A stretch of DNA of 64,000 nucleotides from JBFMHP01 sp040752855 (GTDB lineage: Bacteria > Pseudomonadota > Gammaproteobacteria > RBG-16-57-12), in the NCBI GenBank assembly GCA_040752855.1, contig JBFMHP010000025.1, forward strand, positions 89,627 to 153,626, in the 5' to 3' direction. Positions 9,013 to 17,581 of the stretch are shown here, piece by piece. The first letter of the stretch is position 1; every line of letters begins with the position of its first letter. The notes beneath the pieces were generated by a model. It saw only the letters and a list, made by a program, of their open reading frames with translations, ran no database searches and was not told where the DNA came from. A program made the translations under genes and the position numbers.

Positions 9013-9480
9013 TCATAGATCCTTGAGTGCCTCCAGCACCTCATCGACGTGGCCCGCCACCTTCACCTTACGCCATTCTTGGCGCAGAATGCCGTTTTTG
9101 TCTATCAAAAATGTGCTGCGCTCGATGCCGCGCACTTGTTTGCCGTACATATTTTTCATCTTGATGACATCAAACAGCGCGCAAAGCTTTTCCTCCGCGT
9201 CTGAGAGCAGGTCAAACGGGAACCCCTGCTTGGCCTTGAAGTTCTCGTGCGATTTGATGCTGTCGCGCGACACTCCCAGCACGATCGCATTGCGCCGCGT
9301 GAATTTGGCGATGTTGTCGCGAAAATCGATGCCCTCCTGGGTGCAGCCCGGCGTGCTGTCCTTGGGGTAGAAATACAGCACCACATGCTTGCCGCGCAAG
9401 GAGGACAGGGTAAGGCGCTGATCACCGGTGGCGGGGAGGGTGATATCCGGTACAGGCTCGCCAATCTTGATCTTGGACAT
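9013..9480 (-). CDS. bcp: Thioredoxin-dependent peroxiredoxin Bcp/PrxQ
   Basis: A 155-residue peroxiredoxin that reduces hydrogen peroxide and organic peroxides. The peroxidatic Cys is C46 in YPKDSTPGCTQEG. Many Bcp proteins have the resolving Cys five residues later; here that position is not Cys, and the only other Cys is C100 in EEKLCALF. The enzyme is therefore either a Bcp that uses a distant resolving Cys or a one-Cys form. Its start is 45 bases beyond the phoH-like gene start on the same strand, so it probably leads that pair. Confidence 0.93.
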   Translation of the reverse strand: MSKIKIGEPVPDITLPATGDQRLTLSSLRGKHVVLYFYPKDSTPGCTQEGIDFRDNIAKFTRRNAIVLGVSRDSIKSHENFKAKQGFPFDLLSDAEEKLCALFDVIKMKNMYGKQVRGIERSTFLIDKNGILRQEWRKVKVAGHVDEVLEALKDL

Positions 9481-9560
9481 GAGACAATCCCCATGGAAAT
9501 ATAGAGGTTGTTATTCTAAATTTTGTGTTCAAAAATCAGTATTAAACATCGGGTGTGCCG

Positions 9561-9590
9561 TTGACAAGTATTTGAACCGTAGTCTAGGTT
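9561..9590 (+). promoter_or_regulatory. Probable sigma-70 promoter for the DUF3015 genes
   Basis: A perfect -35 box TTGACA (9561-9566) is followed after 18 bases by TAGGTT (9585-9590), which keeps the T-A and final T of the -10 consensus. It lies about 50 bases before the first DUF3015 start in the divergent gap from bcp. No other strong candidate is seen there. Confidence 0.5.
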
Positions 9591-9638
9591 TGAAGGGCGA
9601 GTAGTAGGAAGCAATAACAACCACTGAGAGGTATCAAC

Positions 9639-10124
9639 ATGAAAAAAACCATCGTAACAGCATCATTCGCTGCAATACTGGTTCCAGTGCTGTCACATGC
9701 CGCGAATACTGGCCCCGGCTGCGGTGTCGGGACCATGATCTTCGAGGGGCAGAGCGGTTTTTTTGCCCACACGCTGGCGGCCACGACCAATGGCACAACC
9801 GTCAACCAATGGTTCGGTATCACCTCGGGCACCTTGGGATGCAATCCCACTGCTGTAGTATCAAATGAGGTGCAGCGTGAGATCTTCGTTGCCTCCAACA
9901 TGGACAACATCACCCAGGAAATGGCGCAAGGCGGTGGCGACCACCTGGCTTCGTTGGCCGATCTGATGGGCATCAGTGCTGCGGATCGGGATGATTTTTA
10001 TGCCTTGACCAAGGCTCAGCTGCCTTCTCTGATGGCGTCTTCAGAGCAAGGGGCGCAACAGATGCTGGTGACGCTGAATACAGCCATGCAGTCTGATGTG
10101 AACCTAGCGAAGTACGCACGATAA
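9639..10124 (+). CDS. DUF3015 secreted protein, copy 1
   Basis: A 161-residue exported protein of family DUF3015. An N-terminal signal peptide (MKKTIVTASFAAILVPVLSHA) should be cleaved after about residue 21. The mature part opens with the family pattern GPGCGVGTMIFEG and has a second conserved Cys in SGTLGCNP, so a disulfide is likely. No enzyme motif is visible and the family has no settled function. It lies 53 bases before a paralogue with the same layout, so the two probably form a tandem duplication transcribed from the promoter at 9561. Confidence 0.85.
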   Translation: MKKTIVTASFAAILVPVLSHAANTGPGCGVGTMIFEGQSGFFAHTLAATTNGTTVNQWFGITSGTLGCNPTAVVSNEVQREIFVASNMDNITQEMAQGGGDHLASLADLMGISAADRDDFYALTKAQLPSLMASSEQGAQQMLVTLNTAMQSDVNLAKYAR

Positions 10125-10177
10125 TCGTTGCCAATCAATCATCCGCAATCAACTGATTTCATCAGGGAGTACCCACA

Positions 10178-10684
10178 ATGAAAATGAAAGCTATATGCAT
10201 CACCCTGGTTGCCACCTTGGGTCTGTCCGCACAGGTGGCGATGGCCGACGACAGCGCCGGCTGCGGCATCGGCAAAATGATACTCGAGGGCAAGTCCTCC
10301 AAGGGCGCCAACATCACCGCAGCGATCCTCAATGATATTTTGATCCCGCGTACCTTCTTCATGACCACCGCAAGCATCATGGACGAAGAGATCCTGGGCT
10401 GTGACCCCTCCAAGACCGTAATGAAAGACGAAGAACAAAAGCGTTTCGTCGCCATGAACATGGACAGCCTGTCGCGCGACATGGCGCAAGGCCAGGGCGC
10501 GCACTTGGATGCGCTGGCCGCCGTGCTGGGTATCGAGGCGTCTGATCGTGATACCTTCAAGTCCATGACGCAGGACGAGTACGCCACGCTGTTCTCTTCG
10601 GCGGATACCTCAGCCGAAAGCGTGCTGTCATCACTGCATACTGCGATGATGGCGCATCCGACGCTGAACAAGTACGTTCAATAA
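10178..10684 (+). CDS. DUF3015 secreted protein, copy 2
   Basis: A 168-residue paralogue of the preceding protein. The signal peptide ends near residue 23 (AQVAMADD). The mature protein shows SAGCGIGKMILEG and, later, EEILGCDPSK, the same two-Cys arrangement. Both copies keep FVAxNMDxxxxxMAQGxGxHLxxLA in the C-terminal half. The two copies differ clearly in the middle (this one has ILNDILIPRTFFMTT), so the duplication is not recent. A strong terminator follows 16 bases after the stop. Confidence 0.87.
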   Translation: MKMKAICITLVATLGLSAQVAMADDSAGCGIGKMILEGKSSKGANITAAILNDILIPRTFFMTTASIMDEEILGCDPSKTVMKDEEQKRFVAMNMDSLSRDMAQGQGAHLDALAAVLGIEASDRDTFKSMTQDEYATLFSSADTSAESVLSSLHTAMMAHPTLNKYVQ

Positions 10685-10699
10685 TCCTGCTCGCCAAAG

Positions 10700-10737
10700 A
10701 CATCCCCGCCTGGTCTCTGGCCGGCGGGGATGTTTTT
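10700..10737 (+). terminator. Rho-independent terminator after DUF3015 pair
   Basis: ACATCCCCGCC (10700-10710) pairs perfectly with GGCGGGGATGT (10723-10733), with a 12-base loop and a run of T after the stem. It ends the DUF3015 transcript and separates it from the DUF4105 gene. Confidence 0.9.
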
Positions 10738-10772
10738 GTGTTCACACCGCGGTTTCTGTGCTGCCATTGACC

Positions 10773-12755
10773 ATGCCTTTGTATCTTCTGTTCCTGGCCT
10801 TTTTCGCGTCTTATTCTTCGATCGTTTGTGCTGATGCGTTTGATGCGGCGCTGAGCGCGGGCGAGTATGACAAAGTGATCGAGCAGCTCCCCGTGCATCC
10901 GGGGCACTATCTCCACGAGTTGATCGCGGAGGCTGAGGCGAAAAACCTTGCGGCCGATCCTGTGTGGCTGGGATTGGGGCATTACAAAACCGGTCTGTTC
11001 GGCGGTTATCTCAGCGAAGTCGATGGCGGGGATTTTTTTACGTCGCGCCGAGGCAAGACTGATCCTGCGCGGGAATTGCGCGCCACTCTGGCGAGCTTTT
11101 TCTCGGATGCCACGGTGCCTCCTTATGACATGTCGGCTCAATGTCGCTTTCGCGCGCGCTACCATTGGTTGAAGCGCGAGTTGAGATTCGATCCCGCGCG
11201 CCTGCCAGAAAAGGAATGCAAAAGATTCGATGCCTATCTTCAGCTGTTGGCGCCCGAGGGCTTGACCGTGGTGTTCCCGACCACGCATCCCAACAGCGCC
11301 TCGTCCATGTTCGGGCATACCTTGCTGCGTGTCGATCGCGTCGGGCAGACCGACGCAACCAAGATGTTGGACTACACCCTCAATTATGCCGCCGAGGCCG
11401 ATGACAGCGGGGGCTTGTCTTACGCGATCAAGGGGCTGACCGGCGGATTCATCGGGAAGTTTCACATTATTCCGTATTACATGAAGCTGCGGGAGTACGC
11501 CCAGATGGAGAATCGCGACATCTGGGAGTATCGGCTTAATTTGGAGCCCGAGACTGTCGAGTTCATTTTGATGCACGCCTGGGAGCTGTTGCCGACGCAT
11601 TTCGATTATTACTTTTTCACCGAGAATTGCTCATACCATGTTTTGTCTTTGATCGAGGTCGAAGAGCGCTATCGCGGGCTGACCGATGATTATCCGGGTT
11701 GGGTGTTGCCGGTCGATACCTTGCGCTCGCTGGAGCGGCGCGGCATGGTTTCGGAGGTGGTCTACAATCCTTCGCATTATCGCGTGATCAACGAGCGGCG
11801 CAGGATGATATCGCCGGATGACGAACGCTTGGCCCGGGAGATTGCGCGCGATGGTCTGATGGCGCAGCCGGGCGCGATGGCCGGCAAAGATCCGGAGCAG
11901 CAGGCCGCGATTTTGGATCTGGCATACGATTATTTTCGCTACGACAAGATCGCCAGAAACAAGATGATTGCATCCGAGTTGAGCGAGCAGGAACGCCAAT
12001 TGCTGCTGGCCAGGAGCAAACTGGCGGTTACGACGCAAGTGCCGGTGATTACGGCCCCCGATGTGCGGCCCGACGAGGGGCATAAAACCGCGCGCGCCCA
12101 CCTTGGATTGGGCTCGGAGGATCGGGGGGATTTTATTGAATTTGGCGTGCGCGCCGTGTATCACGATTGGCTCGATCCGCAGCCGGGATACAAAAGTCAC
12201 TTCGCCCTGGAATTCGGCCGCCTGGACGCGCGCCAATATCGTACGGATGAGGGCGATCACGAATTGAAGCTGGATCGTTTTCATCTGATCCGCTTGGACA
12301 ACTTCGAGCCGCAAGACGACTTCTTCGGCAGGATCGCCTGGAATGTGGCTACGGGCTGGGAAAGTCTTTCGGTCGAGCCGTCGAACCATGAGCTGATGTA
12401 TCTGGTGCGCGGCGGCGGGGGCAAAAGTATGAGCGTCGCCGAGGCGTACAGTGGCTTGATCTACGGTTTGTGGTCAGGTGAGCTGGCGTATTCCAGTGAC
12501 TTTCAACATGACTTCAATCTTGCCACCGGCATCGAGCTCGGCGCGATGGTTAATCCCTCGTCGCGATGGCGCGCCTATGCCAAGGTGAAACATCTGGAGG
12601 ATGTGACGAAAGACGGATGGGATCGCTCAGCGGTTGAATTCTCGCAATCCTGGGCGCTCGGCACCAATCTGGCGATGCAATTGAATTTGTCGCGCGAGCG
12701 TCTTTTCGATGGTTGGCGCAGCGTGATCAAGGCGGGATTCTATGTCTATTTTTAG
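10773..12755 (+). CDS. DUF4105 family exported protein
   Basis: A protein of about 660 residues with an N-terminal signal peptide (PLYLLFLAFFASYSSIVCADA). The central DUF4105 domain (about 130-340) is marked by THPNSASSMFGHTLLRVDR and FFTENCSYHVLSLIE, which supply a conserved His and Cys. The family includes Lnb, a lipoprotein acyl-transferring enzyme of Gram-positive bacteria, and the fold is related to papain-like amidases. From about residue 400 to the end there is a second part rich in aromatic residues in alternating pattern, ending in FYVYF, which looks like an outer-membrane beta-barrel. Start: ATG 10773 is preferred, but GTG 10758 is possible. It overlaps the next gene by 14 bases. 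Confidence 0.8.
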   Translation: MPLYLLFLAFFASYSSIVCADAFDAALSAGEYDKVIEQLPVHPGHYLHELIAEAEAKNLAADPVWLGLGHYKTGLFGGYLSEVDGGDFFTSRRGKTDPARELRATLASFFSDATVPPYDMSAQCRFRARYHWLKRELRFDPARLPEKECKRFDAYLQLLAPEGLTVVFPTTHPNSASSMFGHTLLRVDRVGQTDATKMLDYTLNYAAEADDSGGLSYAIKGLTGGFIGKFHIIPYYMKLREYAQMENRDIWEYRLNLEPETVEFILMHAWELLPTHFDYYFFTENCSYHVLSLIEVEERYRGLTDDYPGWVLPVDTLRSLERRGMVSEVVYNPSHYRVINERRRMISPDDERLAREIARDGLMAQPGAMAGKDPEQQAAILDLAYDYFRYDKIARNKMIASELSEQERQLLLARSKLAVTTQVPVITAPDVRPDEGHKTARAHLGLGSEDRGDFIEFGVRAVYHDWLDPQPGYKSHFALEFGRLDARQYRTDEGDHELKLDRFHLIRLDNFEPQDDFFGRIAWNVATGWESLSVEPSNHELMYLVRGGGGKSMSVAEAYSGLIYGLWSGELAYSSDFQHDFNLATGIELGAMVNPSSRWRAYAKVKHLEDVTKDGWDRSAVEFSQSWALGTNLAMQLNLSRERLFDGWRSVIKAGFYVYF

Positions 12756-13608
12756 CAGGCGTCTCAACTTCCATATAATTGCGATTCTCGCTTTCGCGTT
12801 GTTGCTCGGCGGATGCAGCAATATGTTTTTCTATCCGCAAAAGCAATTGGTGCGCACGCCGCAAGACATCGGCCTGGCTTACGAGGATGTCACCTTCAGC
12901 AGCCTGGATGGGACGCGGCTGCATGGTTGGTTCCTGCCGGCGCAGGGGCCCGCCAAGGCGACGGTGGTCTTCGTCCATGGGAACGCGGAGAATATCAGTA
13001 CTCATGTTGCAGCGGTGTATTGGCTGCCGGCGGCGGGCTATAACGTGTTCGCCTTCGACTATCGTGGCTATGGTCGCTCGGAAGGGAAAGAGAGCCTCGA
13101 CGGGGTGCATCTCGATGCGCGCGCGGCGCTCGACTACGTGCGTGGACGCGCGGACGTCGATCCCGCGCGGTTGGTGCTGTTCGGGCAGAGCCTGGGCGGC
13201 GCCGTGGCGTTATATACGGCCGCCACCTCGCAGGTGCCGCTGCGGGCGGTGGTCGTGGAGAGCAGTTTTTCCGACTACCGCAAGATCTTTCGCGAGAAAC
13301 TCTCCGATCTCATCATCACCTGGCCGCTGCAATGGCCGCTCAGTTTCACCGTCAGTGATCAGTACAGCCCGCTGGCCGTGATTGCCGATCTCAAGGCGCC
13401 GCTTTTGGTCATCCATGGGGATGCAGATCCGATCGTGCCGGTCTCGCACGCCCACGCCTTGTACAGCGCGGCCAAAGGCGACAAGACCCTCTGGATCATC
13501 GAACAGGGCGGGCACACCGCGGCCTTCGGCCCGATGCGGGAGGTCTATCGCCCCAAGCTGGTGGAGTATCTGGAAAGCCGGCTGGCAGGCGGCGGCAACC
13601 CGCATTGA
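12742..13608 (+). CDS. Lipoprotein alpha/beta hydrolase (BEM46-like)
   Basis: A 288-residue alpha/beta hydrolase with a lipoprotein signal peptide (LLLGGC lipobox, Cys near residue 28), so it should be membrane anchored in the periplasm. The catalytic triad is visible: nucleophile Ser in FGQSLGGAVAL, Asp in IHGDADPIVP, and His in QGGHTAAF. The oxyanion region is FVHGNAEN. The substrate is unknown; relatives are annotated as peptidase or lysophospholipase-like. The overlap with the DUF4105 gene suggests translational coupling and a shared role at the envelope. Confidence 0.87.
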   Translation: MSIFSRRLNFHIIAILAFALLLGGCSNMFFYPQKQLVRTPQDIGLAYEDVTFSSLDGTRLHGWFLPAQGPAKATVVFVHGNAENISTHVAAVYWLPAAGYNVFAFDYRGYGRSEGKESLDGVHLDARAALDYVRGRADVDPARLVLFGQSLGGAVALYTAATSQVPLRAVVVESSFSDYRKIFREKLSDLIITWPLQWPLSFTVSDQYSPLAVIADLKAPLLVIHGDADPIVPVSHAHALYSAAKGDKTLWIIEQGGHTAAFGPMREVYRPKLVEYLESRLAGGGNPH

Positions 13609-13700
13609 GGTTTTTCCCGTTTCGCCCGGAGTTTCCTTGAGTTTGCCGGGCGGCATCAGTAACATGACGGTTTTTCAGTATTCACCGCCCGGAGATCATC

Positions 13701-14576
13701 ATGTTTCACGGCAGCATGGTCGCGCTGGTCACCCCCATGCACGACGACGGCAGTGTCGATTACGAGGGACTGCAGCGCTTAATCGAATTCCATATCGAGG
13801 CCAAGACGGATGCGATCGTCTCGGTGGGCACCACCGGTGAGTCGGCGACCCTGACCGAGGCCGAACATATCGAGGTGATCGCCAAGACGGTGGAGTTCGT
13901 CAATGAGCGCATTCCCGTGATCGCTGGGACCGGGTCGAATTCCACGCACGAGGCCATTTCGCTCACGCGCGGGGCGATGGAGGTTGGGGCCGATGCCTGT
14001 CTACTGGTCACTCCCTATTACGTCAAGCCGACCCAAGAAGGGCTTTATCTGCACCACAAGGCGGTGGCCGAGGCGGTGCCGATTCCGCAGATCCTCTACA
14101 ACGTGCCGGGCCGTACGGCCTGTGACATGCTCCCGGAGACGGTCGAACGGCTGGCGGATATCTCCAACATCATCGGCATCAAAGAGGCGACCGGCGACCT
14201 GAATCGCGCGCGCGATATTCTCAAGCGCTGCGGTAACCGGCTCGATCTCTACAGCGGTGATGATCTGACCACCATGGATTTCATTCTGCTCGGCGGCAAG
14301 GGCACGATTTCCGTGACCGCCAACGTGGCACCGCGCGCGATGCATGATATGTGCGCGGCCGCCGCCGCGGGTGATCAGGCCCGCGCCAGCGCGATCAATG
14401 ACAAACTGATCGGCTTGCACAAGAACCTGTTCCTCGAGGCCAATCCGATCCCGGTGAAATGGGCGCTGGCCGAGATGGGCCTGATCGGCCACGGTATTCG
14501 CCTGCCGCTCACGCCGCTGTCGGCCAAGCATCATGCAGCCGTGCGCGATGCGATGAAACAAGCTGGAGTTCTGTGA
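13701..14576 (+). CDS. dapA: 4-hydroxy-tetrahydrodipicolinate synthase DapA
   Basis: DapA condenses pyruvate with aspartate semialdehyde, the first committed step to diaminopimelate and lysine. The protein is a TIM barrel of 291 residues. Seen: the substrate loop VGTTGESATL, the YNVPGRT motif with the active-site Tyr, and the Schiff-base Lys in IIGIKEATGD. It is followed directly by bamC (TGATG overlap), the same order as E. coli dapA-bamC-purC, here with one extra gene before purC. Confidence 0.97.
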   Translation: MFHGSMVALVTPMHDDGSVDYEGLQRLIEFHIEAKTDAIVSVGTTGESATLTEAEHIEVIAKTVEFVNERIPVIAGTGSNSTHEAISLTRGAMEVGADACLLVTPYYVKPTQEGLYLHHKAVAEAVPIPQILYNVPGRTACDMLPETVERLADISNIIGIKEATGDLNRARDILKRCGNRLDLYSGDDLTTMDFILLGGKGTISVTANVAPRAMHDMCAAAAAGDQARASAINDKLIGLHKNLFLEANPIPVKWALAEMGLIGHGIRLPLTPLSAKHHAAVRDAMKQAGVL

Positions 14577-15643
14577 TGACCAGAAATACGAGAGGCGTTG
14601 CGGGATGGCTGCTGGCGGCGCTGTTTGCTGGTCTGCACCTGACCGGTTGCGCCAACATCTCCGCAAGCCATGAATATTACAAGGCGCGCCCGGAAGCCAA
14701 ATTGGAGCTGCCGCCCGGACTGACCCGTCCGATGGAAGACACCAGCATGTCGATCCCGGAGGTGGGCGAGGGCACGGCGGTCTATTCCAGTTATGCCAAG
14801 GAGTGCGCGAGCGGCGAGAAGCCGGTGCTGCCGGAGCAGAAGCAGTTCACCATCATGCGCGATGGCCAGGCGATGTGGCTGGTGGTCAATGCCGCGCCCG
14901 ACAAGCTCTGGCCCTGGGCGGAGGAATTCTGGCAGTCCAAAGGCTTTGGTCTGAGCCAGAACTCGCCCAAGCTCGGCATCATGGAAACCGATTGGTATGA
15001 ATACCGCGAAAGCGGCGATACGGCGCCTACGCGCGACCGCTATCGCCTGCGCATGGAACGGGGAGTCAAACCCGAGACCACCGAGCTCTATCTCACCCTG
15101 CGCAGCCAAGTCAAACGCACCGATGACAAGGACTGGCAGCCGCGTCCCGAGGATGCCGAGCAGCGCATCGAGATGATCAAGCGTCTCGCTTACTCGCTGG
15201 GTGCAGCCGAGGTGGAGTTTGTCGAGCCGCAAGCGACGCCTGCCGCTGCGGTCGCATCCACGGCACCGACCGTTGAGACCATCGACGGCGCATTGACCCT
15301 GACCCTCAGTGGCGATATCGAACGCAACTGGCCCAAGCTGATTCAGGCGATGGAGGCCGAGGGCGCGGTCATCGATACCCAGGAACGGCGCAATCGCTTC
15401 TTGATTGCCAGCTTTGAAGCGGCCACCGCGGAGAAGAAGCCATCGGCCGGCTGGTTGAATAACGTGCTCGCCCCCAGCGCCAAACACGCGGCGAGCCGCT
15501 ACCGCTTCGAGCTCTCCGAAGAGGCGGGCAAGACCCGGATCTACCTGCTGGATCTGCAATCCAAGCCCGTGCGCAACGAGCGGGCGCAGAAGGTGATCGA
15601 CAGCCTGCACCAGCGGCTGCGCGCGATGTTTCCGGAACAGTAA
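14576..15643 (+). CDS. bamC: Outer membrane assembly lipoprotein BamC
   Basis: BamC is the lipoprotein subunit of the beta-barrel assembly machine. The start is the ATG overlapping the dapA stop, giving 355 residues. The signal peptide ends in a lipobox, HLTGC, with the lipidated Cys near residue 25. The unstructured segment that binds BamD follows (YYKARPEAKLELPPGLTRP), then two helix-grip domains (about 95-215 and 240-350). The longer upstream frame would lie inside dapA and lack a signal peptide. Confidence 0.93.
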   Translation: MTRNTRGVAGWLLAALFAGLHLTGCANISASHEYYKARPEAKLELPPGLTRPMEDTSMSIPEVGEGTAVYSSYAKECASGEKPVLPEQKQFTIMRDGQAMWLVVNAAPDKLWPWAEEFWQSKGFGLSQNSPKLGIMETDWYEYRESGDTAPTRDRYRLRMERGVKPETTELYLTLRSQVKRTDDKDWQPRPEDAEQRIEMIKRLAYSLGAAEVEFVEPQATPAAAVASTAPTVETIDGALTLTLSGDIERNWPKLIQAMEAEGAVIDTQERRNRFLIASFEAATAEKKPSAGWLNNVLAPSAKHAASRYRFELSEEAGKTRIYLLDLQSKPVRNERAQKVIDSLHQRLRAMFPEQ

Positions 15644-15651
15644 AATTCAGC

Positions 15652-16422
15652 GTGCGCTTCGCCTCACTCGGCAGCGGCAGCGGCGGCAATGCCTTTCTGG
15701 TGGAGCAGGGGCGCACCTGTCTGCTGGTCGACTGCGGCTTCTCCCTCAAGGAGACCGAGCGGCGGCTGCACCGCCTGGGGAAAGCTCCCGAGCAGCTGAG
15801 CGGCGTGCTGGTCACCCACGAGCACGCCGATCACATCCACGGCGTGGGCATGCTCTCGCGCAAATACGGTCTCACCGTGTGGATGACGCCCGGCACCTGG
15901 CGCGCCCAGCGCGCCGGCGAGCTGGCCGGGGTTCACCTGTTCAACTGCCACGAACCGCTGGAGATTCACGATCTCTGGGTCCAGCCGTTTCCGGTGCCGC
16001 ATGATGCCCAGGAACCGAGTCAGTTTGTTTTTTCCGATGGTGATGTAAAATTGGCCATCGCCACCGACCTCGGGAGCCACACCCCGCACGTCGTGGAGCA
16101 GCTCAGCGGCAGCCATGCCCTGGTGCTGGAGTGCAACCACGACACGGATTTGCTCGTCAACGGCAGGTATCCCCCGTCGCTCAAGCAGCGCGTGGGCGGA
16201 CGCCACGGCCATCTGAGCAACGATCAGTCGGCGGATCTGGTCTCACGGCTGGATCAGTCCAGACTCCAGCACGTGGTGGCGGCGCATTTGAGCGAGAAAC
16301 ACAACACCCCGGCGCTGGCCGCGGCGGCCTTGAGCGGGGCGCTTTCGTGCCAGCCGGAGTGGATCGGCATCGCCGATCAGGCGGCGGGGTTGGATTGGCG
16401 CAGTATCGAACGTATTTTTTGA
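15652..16422 (+). CDS. Metallo-beta-lactamase fold hydrolase (YycJ/VicX-like)
   Basis: A 256-residue MBL-fold protein beginning with GTG (M-R-F-A-S-L-G-S-G-S-G-G-N). The metal site is THEHADHIHG near residue 57, with later ligands in IATDLGSHT and in the LECNHD and RHGHLS motifs. In Gram-positive bacteria, relatives such as YycJ/WalJ are linked to DNA repair or cell-wall signalling; the role in gammaproteobacteria is unclear. It lies between bamC and purC with 8-9 base gaps, so it belongs to the same operon. Confidence 0.88.
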   Translation: MRFASLGSGSGGNAFLVEQGRTCLLVDCGFSLKETERRLHRLGKAPEQLSGVLVTHEHADHIHGVGMLSRKYGLTVWMTPGTWRAQRAGELAGVHLFNCHEPLEIHDLWVQPFPVPHDAQEPSQFVFSDGDVKLAIATDLGSHTPHVVEQLSGSHALVLECNHDTDLLVNGRYPPSLKQRVGGRHGHLSNDQSADLVSRLDQSRLQHVVAAHLSEKHNTPALAAAALSGALSCQPEWIGIADQAAGLDWRSIERIF

Positions 16423-16431
16423 GGTCAGGCA

Positions 16432-17145
16432 ATGAAAAAGTTGGAGCAACTCTACGCGGGCAAGGCCAAATCGGTGTATCGCACCGATGATCCGGACCGG
16501 TTGATACTGGAATTCCGTAACGACACCTCCGCCTTCGACGGGCAGAAGGTGGAAAAGCTCGACCGCAAGGGCGAGGTGAACAACAAGTTCAATTTCTTCA
16601 TCATGCAAAAGCTCTCCGCCGCCGGGATTCCCACTCACGTGGAATCGCTGCTTTCCCCCACCGAGGCGGTGGTCAAGAAGCTGAAGATGATCCCGGTCGA
16701 ATGCGTGGTGCGCAACTACGCCGCCGGCAGCCTCGTCCGTCGCCTTGGCGTGCAGGAGGGGCTGGAGCTCACTCCGCCGACCTTTGAGCTGTTCCTTAAA
16801 AACGATGCCCTGCACGATCCGATGATCAACGAATCGCACGCCCGGGCCTTCGGCTGGGCGACCGATGCCCAGCTCGCGCGCATGAAGGAGCTGACCTTCA
16901 AGGTCAACGAGGTGCTTAAGCAGCTCTTCTCCGACGCCGGCATGATGCTGGTGGATTTCAAGCTCGAATTCGGCCTGTTCCAGGGCGAGGTGGTGCTGGG
17001 CGATGAGTTCTCCCCCGACGGCTGTCGCCTGTGGGACAAGGAGACCCGCAAGAAGCTCGACAAGGACCGCTTCCGCCAGGGCCTGGGTGGCGTGGTCGAG
17101 GCCTATGAAGAGGTCGCCCGGCGTCTGGGTGTGGACCTCGGTTAA
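16432..17145 (+). CDS. purC: SAICAR synthase PurC
   Basis: PurC joins CAIR and aspartate using ATP in purine synthesis. The 237-residue length is standard. Family motifs: LYAGKAKSVYRTDDP (ATP site), LEFRNDTSAFDGQK, VECVVRNYAAGSL (signature), and LVDFKLEFGL. It is the last gene of the dapA-bamC-MBL-purC group. purL follows 436 bases later across a repeat region, so the two purine genes are neighbours but may be transcribed separately. Confidence 0.97.
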   Translation: MKKLEQLYAGKAKSVYRTDDPDRLILEFRNDTSAFDGQKVEKLDRKGEVNNKFNFFIMQKLSAAGIPTHVESLLSPTEAVVKKLKMIPVECVVRNYAAGSLVRRLGVQEGLELTPPTFELFLKNDALHDPMINESHARAFGWATDAQLARMKELTFKVNEVLKQLFSDAGMMLVDFKLEFGLFQGEVVLGDEFSPDGCRLWDKETRKKLDKDRFRQGLGGVVEAYEEVARRLGVDLG

Positions 17146-17170
17146 GCGCCTTGAGCCGGGCAAATCCTTC

Positions 17171-17235
17171 GTAGGAGCCTGCCCTGCAGGCGAACAGTGG
17201 GATGCCGGGAACGGCTGCGCCTTATCCCGGCCTAC
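17171..17235. repeat. Dispersed repeat, GTAGG...CTTATCCCGGCCTAC type
   Basis: This element begins GTAGGAGCCTGCCCTGCAGG, itself palindromic in GCCTGC/GCAGGC, and ends CTTATCCCGGCCTAC. The end matches 3398-3412 at 14 of 15 positions. It lies directly after purC and has no coding signal. Confidence 0.6.
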
Positions 17236-17269
17236 GGTGCTGCCAAGTATAAGAACAACATCAGTAGAG

Positions 17270-17440
17270 CCTCACGCTTAACGAGATGCGAAAAGGCCTT
17301 TGAGTGCGTACCCTCTCCCGCGGGCGGGAGAGGGACAGGGTGAGGGCGCATGGGCAAGCGCTGCAATAACAGAGGCCAAGCCTCATCTCCCTCACCCCAA
17401 CCCTCTCCCGCCCGCGGGAGAGGGGGCTAAGGAGCCATCT
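17270..17440. repeat. Composite intergenic repeat with paired inverted palindromes
   Basis: Within this block a 24-base palindrome, CCCTCTCCCGCGGGCGGGAGAGGG (17311-17334), is followed 66 bases later by its exact reverse complement (17401-17424). The bases just inside both copies (GGGTGAGGG and CCCTCACCC) continue the inverted repeat, so the block can fold into one long arm or into two separate hairpins. The flanks, CACGCTT-N5-GATGCGAAAAGGC-N4-GAGTGCG on the left and GGGGGCT...CCATCTCT on the right, recur at 44445-44520, where the inner part is missing. Apart from this and the element at 17171, I see nothing between purC and purL. Confidence 0.75.
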
Positions 17441-17581
17441 CTCCATCCATGGAGGCGTCCCGTCACACGGGAGGAGGAATAAATATCGCATCGTCGGACA
17501 GCCTGCAGGTCCGCCGGTGGCCTGCCGTTTTCATTTGCAGTATCATTGGCGCTCCTTCAAAAGCGAACAGAAGAGTAAGCG

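Noticed and set aside
17300..17482. Plus-strand frame through the repeat block before purL
   Set aside because: It is composed of palindromic repeat DNA and has no ribosome site.
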